Of a stretch of 64,000 bases of DNA, positions 34,501 through 46,500 are shown in pieces (within the stretch, counting starts at the first letter, position 1; each line of letters begins with the position of its first letter). The translations under genes were made by a program, and so were the position numbers. The notes under the pieces are model-generated. The model did not search any database. It was not told where the DNA came from and worked only from the letters and a program-made list of their open reading frames with translations. Origin of the DNA: Podocnemis expansa (lineage: Eukaryota > Chordata > Testudines > Podocnemididae); contig ML682024.1 of NCBI GenBank assembly GCA_007922195.1, positions 6,024,273-6,088,272 on the forward strand. The letters run 5' to 3'.

Positions 34501-37500
34501 AGCTTGCATAGCTCTGCAAAGAATTTTGCATATGTCCAGGCCTCTGAACTGTTAATAAGAGTGAGTTGAAATTTTCTAATAGAAAATGCTGATGTGACAA
34601 ATGCTAAACATTTTGCAATCTCAGTTTGCTTTTAACAAGAAAATCACACCATTCCTTTTTGACAATTCTATTCTACATTACTTTAATATAAAATGCATGA
34701 ACTTTTTTGGAATATTTCATTTTGTGAAAAATTCTGAAATTTCTACTTTTCGTTTTAAAATTCTTCAATTTTCCATAGGGTGGGAAATTCATTTTTCAGT
34801 GTTCTTACCTGTATTGTCTGTTGACTTAGAGCAGCTGAGTGCATGTCAGGACACCTGGGTTCTATTTCTGACTCTGCTGTTGACTTGTTGTGTTACCTTG
34901 GAGGAACACATTCCTTTCTCTACTCTGTGCCTCAGTTTTCCCTGTTGAAAAAATGGTTAATGCCACTACATGGGGGGCTGGACTTCTGAAGTTCTTGAGG
35001 TAGGACAGACTTCCAGTCCTTTATCCTTATGCCATCCCTTTCCCACTTGATTTACCAGTGAAAGTCAGGCATTTTGATTTTTGGTAATGAGTTAAGAGTG
35101 AAGCACTTACTTCCTTTCTCCAGGCCCAGCTCTGTGCATATGAAATTCTCATCTCTTGTAAAGACACTGCTCTTACTGAGGTGAGTGATATATATGAGTC
35201 TGAGGTGAGCATGTATTGTTGTTTTCTAGTATTGTACTTTTCTTTCTGTACGTTCTCTTGCTTATTTCACTGGCCTGGCCCTCAGCAAACCTGGGTTCTA
35301 TTCCTGGCTTGCCTAGTGGCGTGTTGAGTGATTTTGAACTAGTCACTTTGCTGCCTTGTGACTCGGTTTCCCCATCTGTACAGGGCGTATAATGATACTA
35401 ACTTCCTTTGCAAAACACTTTGAGATCAAGTGATGAAAAGCTGTAACTAAGAGCAAGGTGTTATTACTGTCACTGATGTGTGTTATGTGTAGCAGCCTTC
35501 TTTAAACTTACAACCAACAGCAGGTAAAGGGCTTGATGCAGGTGAAGTTATCTGGCCTGTCTCATGCAGAGGTCTGATTAGATCATGGGTCAGCAACCCA
35601 AAAGATAAGAAGAGCCATTTTAAAAAATGCCCTGAATAAAGAAGTATTTTGAGAGCCGCAGTGGGTGTAAGCTCCTGGTGTGTGGTGGGCGGAGCTGGGC
35701 CAGGGCACCTGCTTCAGGGTCCTACATCCTGAGGTAAGGAAGCCTGGAGCTAGAAACGGGCCCTCCACAAGGTTCCCCAGTGGTGGTGGGGAGTCTGGAG
35801 CCAGGTATGGAACACCTGCAAGGTCCCCTGGTGGTAGCATGAGGCCCAGAGCCACAAGGGAGCAGCCAAAGAGCCACATGCAGCTCCAGAGCCCCAGGTT
35901 GCAGACCCCTGGATTAGATGAGCGCAATGGTTCCTTGGGCCCTTAAAACCTGTGAAAATGCAGTGTGTCTCTCTCAGTGCTCGTGAAGACCATTAGGTGT
36001 CACTGCAGCCTCATGATTAAGATCAAAGCTACTTGCTGTTAAGCAGCCACACAGTGATAAGCCATCAAAGCCTTCCCTGAAGCAACAGAAGGCACCATGA
36101 CAGAGGAGGCTAAGATGTTGTGTTTTTTTTTTTGGGGGTGGGGTGGGGTGGGGGGTGACTCTTTACAGAAAACAACTTGTGCCGAAGAGCTAAAAGTGAT
36201 GCTGGCAGAGTACAGGACAGTGGTGCAGGTAATGTATGCCAAGGCATTGCTGAGCTCCTGCCTATCTTCTCCATTGGCCTCTCCACCTGCTTTGCTAAAG
36301 AGCTTGGATACTCCCTGTCTAGCCCTGTGCATGCTCTCTATCGCCTCCTCTTTGAGCAGTAAGACTATGAAGGAGAGGGAGACAGCATTCCCACGCCAAA
36401 CAGCAAAGAGAAGTATTCACATCATTGTACAAGGCACTGGTGAGATCTCACCTGGAACACTCTCCAGTGCTGGTCACCTATGTTCAACAAATGGGGATCA
36501 GATGGCCAGGAATGAGTTTAATCTGAACAGTAGAAGCACGTTTCTAACTATCAGGGGAGGGAGTTTCTACAATAGTCTTCCAATAGGAGTCAAGGGGGTG
36601 AACACCTAGTTTGATGATGGAGCTTGCTAAGTTTAATGTATGATGGGGTGACTTGAAATGTGGGGGACTAGATTCAGTGACTCAGGAGGTCCCTAAATTC
36701 TGCTGGGCCTGAATTGCAGTTACTCTGCTTCTGCCCCAGGGGTAGAGGTGGGGGATGGGGTGGTATTGAGAAGGTTAGGTTATGGTGGCTTTAAGCCTCT
36801 TTGCACTCCTTGTTTACTGGGACTGTATAGGAGGCCCTGGCGTAGGTAAGAGTCACCTCAGAGCTGCTCTACCTTAAGGCTTACTTTCTATGATTCCTTC
36901 TGGCCACGCCTCCAATCTAGCCCATGAAAACTGGTAGCAGAGAACAGCCACAATGCTGTGTGCTCTGGCCATGCCCCCAGTCAGCCTCCTATGTCAGAGG
37001 CTGTCAGGGAGAGCCCTTGTACTCTTTGCATAGTGGGGAGTCTCAGAGGGCCATTTCTGCTCTATTTTAAGGACACTTTACTGTGCCATGGGCCATGGTC
37101 ACTTTAACAGTTACACTTATACCCCTCAGCGGTATCGACATCTAATGATCTGATCTGCATAGGTGGGGAGAATGCAGCCATCAGGATGGCTTATATGGAA
37201 GAGGAAACTCCAGAGCAGGGGTCTCAAACACATGGCCTGGGAGCTGCATGCGGCCCCTAAAGCTATTTCCTGCAGCCTGCAATGACACTATTGTTACTGA
37301 TATTTGCAATATCATTGTATCAAAAGGTTTCAGTGGTGTGGCCCTCGGGCTAATGTACTAGTCCTCATGAAGCCCTCTTGTTGATTTGAGTTTGAGACGC
37401 CTGCTCCAGAGAATCTGTCCTTCCTCCACAGGAGCTGAGACTGGAAACAAACCAGCTGCAGGAACAGCTGTACCAAACCTACGAGGACCTGGCCATGTAA

Positions 37501-40500
37501 GTCCTGGATAGCCACTTGGCAGTACCCAGCCCTGCTCTGTGTTGGTACACCAGCTAGTCTGGCACAAAGGACAGAGAGAATGTGTCAGAGGTTGGGATGT
37601 GTGTCATTAGGTTACATGGTCAGAGCAGGAGTCTGTAGCCAGTGTCAGAGACCAGATGCCTAAGCCAATGGTCAGAGTCAAAAACAGAAATTGGAGCTGA
37701 GACAAAGTAGGAGTAGAGCTGGGTCCAAGCTATCACTGCCACCAAATGGCTCCTGCAGCTGCTTCTGCTGCTCAGCTGAGGCGATCTGCTGACCTATCCC
37801 ACTCCCCAGGTAGCAGCCTGCTACAGGCCATCTGCACAGGACCTAACTGCTGACAAAGCACTCCTAGAGAAGAGACACCTCAGTAGTAGCATCAGGTGAT
37901 TGCACTGGAGGAGAGAGGGGTACAGCTGGGAAAGCTAGTCCCCAATTACTTTTTTTCACAGCTGAGACTCATGGGGCCACCAGAGTATGAATGTTGTACA
38001 TGCTGTATTGGTAATCCCAGCTCAGCGGAAGATCTGCAGCTACAGTGTGGTCAGATGTCTGCAGCTTCCTGCTCAGAGTGCTGGGGGTGTTTCTGGGCTG
38101 CAGTTCATATATGATACTGTGCCACTGGCTCCCCCAAAGGATGCACGGCAACACTATGTTCTGCATGGTAATTGCCAGGTCAAGCCAGCACCCTGTCCCC
38201 TGTCTCCTCTTGCAGCCAGCTGCTTCTGAGGGAAGCAGCAACAGTCCTGGAATAACCTGGTCAGAAGAGAACCCAGGCAGATGAAATCATGGTTTATTTC
38301 CTGAGCCATAAACTATCCCATCTAATCTGTATCTGTCTAATGAGGGCAGACACACACATGCACTTGGAGGCCTAGATTAGTTCACTCCAGAGCCAATGGA
38401 TGGAAGCTGAAGCCAGATAAATTCAGGCTAAAAATGAGATGCAGATTTTTAACAAATGTGTACTGAACCAGTGGAACAACTCACCTTGGGACAGGCAGGT
38501 CTGTCTCTCCATCAGTCTTTTAATCTAGATAGTATCCTTTTATAAAAGATCTGCCCTATGTCATCCAGGAGTTAGGGGCTTGATTCAGGAACCCTGGCTT
38601 GTGTGCTCTGAGATGATACTGGAATCCTGCATTCAGTTCTTATGTCCTCATTTTAAAAAAGATGTTGAAAAATTGGAAAGAGGGTAGAGGACAGCTGCAG
38701 AAATTATTCGAAGTCTGGAAAAACTATGTCTTAGAGAGATGCAAGGAGCTTGGTCTATTTAGTGTATGCAAAAGAAGGGCAAGAGTTGACTTGGTTACTT
38801 TATGTGGGGTGAAAATTCTGGGTGTTAAAGGGCTCTTTAATCTGGAGAAAGGCAGGATAAGAACCACTGACTGGCAGTTAGACAGACCTAGGTTAGATAA
38901 CTGGCAAAACTCAACTGGGGTTTGTGTGTAGTGTGTGACCAGGGCCTTGTCCTATTATGCTGTATATCAGACTCTATTGATAAAGCATGAATCAGCGATC
39001 AGTGGATGCAATAAACATGGCAGACAGTAACAGTGTAGGTCAGAGACCTAAGGCACCTACTGAGCTGTGGGTGGACTCTAATCACAAACTAGTCTTCATT
39101 AAAACCTCTGCACGTTCTTTAGATATGGAACTGTAATATAATATGTGCACTGCTCGCCCTTACAGTTATATGGGATGGCTTTACAAATTTGGGAGGGAGG
39201 GGCACATTTGCCAAATGAGTCAGAAAGGTGAGAACAAAAACAACAAGAGTCCTGCAACACCTTAAAGACTAAAAAATTGCTTCGGGCATAAGCTTTCATG
39301 GGCTGCAACTCACTCTGTCAGATGCATGAAGTGGACACTACAGTTGTTAGGAGATATATATACACTTGCAAGGGTGAGAAACATTACAATGGGGAGGGTA
39401 AGTGCTAACAAGTTCAATTCAGTTAGGGTGGATGAGGCCCATTCACAGTAGTTGATCAGAAGCTGAGAATATGTGAAGAGGGACAATTACTTTTTGTAAT
39501 AAGATAACCATTCCAGGTCCCTGTTCAAACCCAATCTGATTGTGTCAATTTTGTATATGAATTCCAGCTGTGCAGTTTCACGCTGAAGACTGTTTTTGAT
39601 GTTTTTTTTCTTGAAATATGGCAACTTTCAAGTCCGCTACAGAGTGTCCAGGGAGATTGAAATGTTCTCCTACTGGTTTATGGATTTTATCACTTTTTTA
39701 TGTCTGATCCGTATCCATTTATTCTTTAGCCAAACCGGACTGTCCCTGTGCAGATATACATGCCAATGGGGCATTGCTGGCACATGATGTCATATATCAC
39801 ATTAGTAGATGTGTGGATGAATGAGTGTGGCTGATGTGGTTAGGACCAGTGATGGTGTCACTGGAGTTGGAGTATGAGCAGATATGGCAATGGGGTTTGT
39901 TGCAAGGATAGGTTCTCAGACTAGTGTTCTTGTTGTACGGTGTACAGTTGCTGGTGAGTATTTGCTTCAGGTTGGGGGGCTGTCTGTAAGCAAGGCTTGG
40001 CCTTCCTCCCAAGGCTTGAGAGAGTGAAGGATTATTTTCTAGGATAGGTTGTAGATCCTTAGTAATGTGTTGGAGAGATTTCAGCTGGGGGGCTATAGGT
40101 GCTGGCCAGTGGTGTTTTCTTTGCTGGGTCTGTCCTGTTGTTGGTGACCAGTGGGTTACTTACCAGTAACCGTCCTCCTTCAAGATGGGCTGCTCGGATT
40201 CATTCAGAGCGCCTGATTGGTCGGAACTTTTTGCCCTAGCCTGTCAGGAGAGGGCAGGCGGCCCCTGCCCCCCGCACCACCCTGTGGCTATATATATGGG
40301 CACCGCCCGACCCCTCCCCAGTTCCTAAGAGTCGCCAACTCCAAATGTGGGGATGGGGGGAGGATTCTGAATGAATCCAAGCAGCCCATCTCGAAGAAGG
40401 ACGGTTACTGGTAAGTAACCCACCGTTCTTCTTCCAGTGCTGCTTGGATACATTCAGAAATAGGTGACTGCTAGCCATGCTGATGGATGGTGGGTGCAGT

Positions 40501-43500
40501 TGGCTCTTCCGCCTTCAGCACAGCATATCTCCGACTTGGGTAGTTGTCCAACAAGTAAGGTCCTCGAGAGGTCTAAGGAATCGACCTAAGGACCGTTATC
40601 CAGGCAAAGGTAGCCTGGGATTGTAGGATCTAACCCAGCGGAGATAGGTAGACCCAGTTTGTCCGAGCACCACTTGTTGCACTTGTGCAGGTGCGCCTGA
40701 GGTCACTTTATGCATAAACGTGATACCAATGCATCGTGGCTATAGTTGAGAAATGCGACTTTAGCTGCTCTGCCTAAGAGCGCATTGGCAGAGGCATGAG
40801 AAGGCCAGAGGGTTAAGTGTTCTGGCAGCAACACATGTTGACATACCTCCTATAAGGCCATAGGGTTGTCAGGTTGGCAGTGGTGGTTACCGACACCGCA
40901 ATAAGCGGTGGAGGGAAGGTAGACCATGTTTCCCTCTGTCCAACAGTGTGAAGCACCTGTGGGCCATGAGCCCAATGGGTACATGAATCTGGCGCACTTT
41001 GCGTCCCATGGAAGGGATGGGCTACCAGATGCGGGTAGGGTCTAGGAGGGTTACTTTATCCTAGATTGAAAAGGGGGAATGCAAACAGCTGGAGGTGGCA
41101 GCTGATGACCTCATGCAGCACACTTAGAAGTGGAGCATCCGGATTGACATGGGGAAAGGCAGGTGCCTTAACCACCCAACAGCCCTATACAAGACTGGCC
41201 GAGGGAAGAACTTCCCGTGAGCCTGATGAATATATCCCAGGCCTACGTGAGCACACTGATGACACTGTGACGGTCCCTACTGAGGAGGACTGTCAGTATT
41301 GATAAGCTTGTGAAAATGCAAGGAAGTGGTATTATTGTTATTCCCCCCCCCCCATTTTTTTTAATTCAGCAGCTGGCAATCTGCCGAAGGGGTATAGGAG
41401 TCAAGGAGCTGATTGCAATAAGGCGATGCCTAAGGGTAGGCTCATTAGTGCGATAGTCTTGGGTGCCAGATCCTGTGGCCTGTGGGACTAGGCTAACATT
41501 GGCTTATGTGACCTCGTACCACCTGGAAGAGCCCAACCCAGTATGACACCGACCTTAAGCCTGGCAACGCACAGAGGTGTGTGTCAGGATTGAGGCTCCC
41601 CGAAGGAAGGGCCCATAGGGAGAAACGGGAGGAGGGATCAGCCTGTTTGGAGGGAGCAGAACAAAGGTACACCACCCCTAAGGCGCACATCCTGCTGTCT
41701 CCTTTAAGACACTTCTGGTTTATCCTAAGTGTCTTCTACGAATGTGCTACCATTGTTATTAGATCTTACCACGAAGAATGAATTCTATCAGGGGATGGCT
41801 AGCTCCCGAATTCTCAGTCGCTGGCTGGAATCTCGCGGGTGTAATATGAGCTGTACTGAGTGAGGAAGACCCCTAGTAGTCGCTTAGGACGGAAGCATAA
41901 TATGCCAAGTCGCAACTGCTAGGGCTAGAAAGCCCTCAGAACATGATGAGGAAGAGGGAGTTGAACCTGTAGATGTCCTGGAGCTAGGCCGGGATGGCCA
42001 TGGTGCTACAGCCATCTCCAGAGAAGGAGCTACAAGGGGATCCTGCTGGGTAAACTCTAGGAGGCAATGACCGGGCCCAGATTACTATCACGCCTGTGGG
42101 AGTGGTCTGCGGGACCATACTGCTGAAACTCCACCTGAAGTCCCCTTTACAGGTCTTGGACCCCTGACTTCTGAGGTTAAAGACATCTTACCCACCCCCT
42201 GAACCGTCCAAGCAGCTTTTGCCTCAAGTTTAATGAGGAAGGGCAGAGAGACGAGTGTCTCCACCTCTGGCCGAGTGGCAAAGGGGTGGGAGAGAAACAT
42301 TGGTATTATTATGTTGTCTCCTCTGTTGGCCGTGACTCAAGAGCCTCCCGATTTGAGTGGGAGGGAATGGCCATGGTAGAGATGGAGAGAGAGAAGAGGG
42401 GGAAGTGATACCAGTTCACTTCGTCAAAGGAAAAAACCCTGTATACAGATGTTCAGGCTTATGGTGCATTCCGGGTAGGTGTGATTGACAGGCCCGGAGA
42501 GGGAAAGAAACCATTGTTCATTGGAGAAGCCCCTTTCTTGTACGGGGAAAGGTGGGTGGGAAGTGAAGCGGAGGCCCAGTTCATGCGACCCCTCACCATG
42601 TCATTCAGCAGGCTGTGAACCAGCTGGTAGTAGCGAGTGCTGGGGTTTCACCTCTGGCATGGAGAGGGCGAACAAGTTGCCAAAGGCCTGGGTTGCTGGG
42701 CCAGGCTCTGGCCTGCATGCCTGGTACTTGACAGGTGGAAGTGATATGCCTGCTCAATGGGCTCAGGAAGGGTTGAAGTATCCCGAGCTGGAACCACACA
42801 CCTCAGGACCCTGCTGGGGTCAAACAGACGCGAGCTATGTTTAAGCACAGCTAATTCTGTTGGTGACAATTGGAGAGGGCTGGTTAGGGCAGCACATAAG
42901 AAGGGTGGGAAGGCTCTCCCCCCCACTTCCAGGGATAGGGGAGCAGATGCCCTGTATGGGAAGGAAACAAGGATCGACAAGGGGTTGTCCGACCGTCTGT
43001 TTGGACGGTAGAACGGTAAGGCTTTGTTCACGGGGAAGCATGCAGGAGCGATGCTCCCTGATATGGGAATGGCCTCAGTAAACAGGAAGGCCCTGTTTAG
43101 TTCAGAGTGGGGATTGGTGGGGTGATACACTCTTCAATGTTTGGAGTGCGTTCTGTGAACCCTTATGTGTCCCAAAAGGTGAAGGAGTTGCCACCCAAGG
43201 GAGCGGGAGGGCATTGTGTATAGGGTGTGATAGTGCCCTGGGAGTCAAAACTGTTTGCCTAAGGGGTGCCCACGGGATTTCTGACTGCAGATCTCCATTG
43301 TGACTGCTATGGTGGTCAAGGAGGCTTGGATAATGACAGAGTTGAGCCCCCTCAGGTGTTGGACGCATTAGGGTCAATAGTGGGAGTATGGATATGGGTC
43401 AAACCTTAATCCTACTCGAAGGAGGAGAGGCTACTTAACCTCTGAGCCTTCCACCCTCACCTAGAGGGAGAGGAAGAGGGGGAAGAGAGGGCTGTCTGTC

Positions 43501-46500
43501 AGCTCAGAGGAATGGTCACGAGGCAGAGGGAACTGCACGGTAGGGTTTGGATGGTTGACAGCAAGGCTGTGATTATAATCAATACTGCTGATTGACTGGT
43601 CAGGTTCCCTCCCTGGAGTTGTACAGGGGAGGGCCTTGCCGGGAAGGTCCCCCAGATGGGTTTCAAACTGAAGTTGTGGTGGTGAGGACTAAGTCCTCAC
43701 CAGTAACTTTTGGGGGGGAGGGTCAGTCTACTTTGGGGCCCTATGGGGCCAGAGGACATGGAAGAGGCCCATCAGGAGAAGGCTGAGGTATTTTAACTCC
43801 CCCCTGGGGGTCATGAGCGGTACCCAAGACTGCCGAGGCCTCTGGTAGAAAGAGGGCATTGCCCCTGAAGGGGAGATTGAGGGCTAACTGTTGAGAGGCT
43901 GGGGGCACTATGGCCTCCCATAGCCAAGCTGCATGGCGCAGGGTTACCGCTGTGGCCATAGTGCGGGCTGCCATATCCACTGCATCCCAGGCTGACAAAA
44001 GGAGGTCCTGGGATGCTATTCTACCCTCCTCCAAGAAGGCATAATGCTCCTCCCTGGCCTCTGGTGGGAGTAGATGTCTAAATTTGTTTATTGACTCCCA
44101 CACATCCAGCATGCATCTGCTTGTTACTTTCCGCCCCAGTAACTCTTAACTCCCTTGCGTCCCTCGATGTCGGGAGGGGATCATGGGGAGTCTGTCCCCG
44201 CCCTAAGGCAGTATCCACCCCAGTACGAGGTGGGACTGGGTGTTGGGTGAGTGAGGGGAACTCTGACCCCAGGACTCTGTACTTGAGTCCTGCCATATCT
44301 GAGACCAGGGAGATGGAATCCGGGTTTTGCCAGCAGGAGGAGACCAGGTCCCAGACGCTAGGGTGGAGGGGAACTGTGACCAGCTCCGCCTAGGAGGACA
44401 CCGGGCCGAATAAAGCGTCGGAGGGTGCCTCAGAGGACTGGACCTCCATCCCCATGTGGGCTGAGATGTGGCGCAGGAGATCAAAATGCGCCGACAAATC
44501 GCCCGTGTAAGAGGACAGCACCAGGTTTAAGGTTTTCCCCAGTGCCAGGGATGGTACCGGCACGGTCACAGAGGCCTCCTGCAGGGACCATTCGTGGGGA
44601 CAGTACCAGAAAGATGATGGTTCTGAGGCTGTTTAGTAGCTAGCACCTCTGCTTAACATGCAGAAGGTCCTGGGTTCAATTCCCAGGGGGTTGGACTCGA
44701 TGATCTCATGAGGTCCCTTCCAGCCCTATGATTTGATTTGTTTGGAGCCCTTTGAACCCCCTACCCCCAGGCTGGAACAGGGGGAGGCATCACGGGACTC
44801 ATGGGGTGGTGCCGGAGACGGCAGGGTGATATGCTGCTGAGAGGACGGCTCCATGGTACTGGGACCCAAGGGGGTGACGGGCTCTGGAGTTGTGGAGCCT
44901 GGGGCCAGTGGTGGCGTAGGGGAGCGGTGCCGCTTGTGCTGCATCCAGACTTTCAACATGATGGCTGGCTTCCCCATTCTAACTGGCGCTGGGGAGGGAG
45001 GTGTAGGCAGCAGGAGGAGTGCCCTGGCAGCCTCCACTGCCTCCGGAGTCGTCAGGATCAGCACAGACCCTGACCTGTCCTGGGGGGAGCCCTGTGTTGA
45101 AGACACGGGGCTATGTTGGCACCGTGGTGTTGGGGTCGACTGTGACCGGTCCTGGGAAGAACCCTGTGTTGGAGATGCAGGGCTGTGATGGTGCTGCAGT
45201 ACCAGGGTTGGTACCAAGCTTGTCCTGCAGCCCCTGTAGGCACGGTGCCGGGCAGGTTCCAGTGCCGAATTGGCACGTGGTGCCGCAGGAGGTCCCGAAG
45301 CCTTGGGGGAAGAGTGCCAAGCCTGCTTGGAGGCCAGGGCACGGTGCCTTTGCTCCCTGTCCTTGATTGTCCTTGGTTTGAAGGACAGGCAGATGGAGCA
45401 AGCGGTGACCATGTGGCTTTCACCCAGGCACCAGAGGCACTTCTTGTGGGGATCATCACACAGGAAGGCCTTGCTGCATTCGACACAGGGTTTGAACCCC
45501 AGCATGGCAGACGACAAAGGAGCGCAATGTTCCTGCCCGACGGGGGCGACCTTCTTTGGTGGAACTAAGTTCACAAATAGGTGCTCCCAGTCAGTCGAAA
45601 AGCTCATAAAGTGAATGAAGGACAGGATGCTTGCAAAGCGCAAGGAATGGGGAGTTCCACAACTGACGTGAAGGTGGAAGAAATTAAACTGGGGAGGGGG
45701 AGTCGGGCAGCAGACACATATATAGCAACGGGGTGGTGCAGGGGGCGATGGCCTCCTGCCCTCTCCTGACAGGCTAGGGCAAAAAGTTCCAACCAATCAG
45801 GTGCTCCAGCATGGAGACACTTATTTCTGAATGTATCCGAGCAGCTCTCAAAGAAGAATTCTAGGTGCTTCTCCAGCTTTGTCAATCTGTTTCTTCACTT
45901 CCCCAGGTGAAAAAGTTGAGAGGAGGAGCAGAGAGCAACTGGCAAATGTGAAGGGGCAGCTGCAACTGCCCTCAGCAGGGTAGAGATGTTGGCCCCAAAA
46001 ATGATTCTGGGTCTCCAGCTGGGGTTGCAAGCCCTCCAGGAATTAAAGATGGTTCTTTAATTAAAGATTGTCCTGTGATGAAGCTGCCAGGAATTTGTCC
46101 AACCAAAACTGGCAATCCGATCACCAACATGTGCCCAGGGATAACTGAGACCCTACACTTACCATCTAGCTCATCCTCTGCCCCATAAGGTGAGGCAAAT
46201 TCATTCCCTGTAGCCTCTTCTTCAGAGCTTCTCTGCAGTTAAGATTCCTTCCTTGCTAAAGCCCAGGTCAGATGTGTAATGTGAGCTCCCCCCCCAGCCT
46301 GCTGTGATCTCTGTACTGACCTCACCTCTTTCCAGCTCAGATCCCAGCAAGGGATGCAAAACTGGGTTGTGTGGCATGTGTGTGTGGGACACACAAGTCT
46401 CCCAAAGGCTAAGGGGGGATTTCTCTGGAGACTGCAAACTAGGCTGCATCTGCTTGGAAACTGCCCTGAGCCACAGGTTAGCTGGTAAATGCAAGTTCCA

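Larger units (their letters stand above)
40150..45865 (-). mobile_element. DIRS-like retrotransposon with inverted terminal repeats, degraded
   Basis: The left end (about 40153-40420) and right end (about 45620-45862) are inverted copies. A plus frame at 40217 and a minus frame starting at 45796 both begin MVGTFCPSLSGEGRRP. The left repeat is itself bounded by a palindromic pair ('cagtaaccgtcctcc' and 'gaaggacggttactg'). Read on the minus strand, gag-like frames come first (45796-44740, 44112-43741). The middle (about 40500-43700) has no intact reverse transcriptase and I cannot assign it. A SINE sits inside gag at 44632-44738. The element lies antisense within KASH5 intron 12. Confidence 0.72.

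Noticed and set aside
36120..36155. T-tract and GGGGTGGGG run as a regulatory element
   Set aside because: It is the polypyrimidine/G-rich lead-in to the KASH5 exon 11 acceptor and needs no further explanation.
42648..43377. Open frames in the middle of the 40-46 kb DIRS element as its recombinase
   Set aside because: I could not see tyrosine recombinase motifs (R...H-x-x-R...Y) in any frame; left unassigned.
44640..44700. Possible functional tRNA-Val gene
   Set aside because: The tRNA-like head lacks a proper acceptor stem and is fused to a CR1 tail. It is a SINE.
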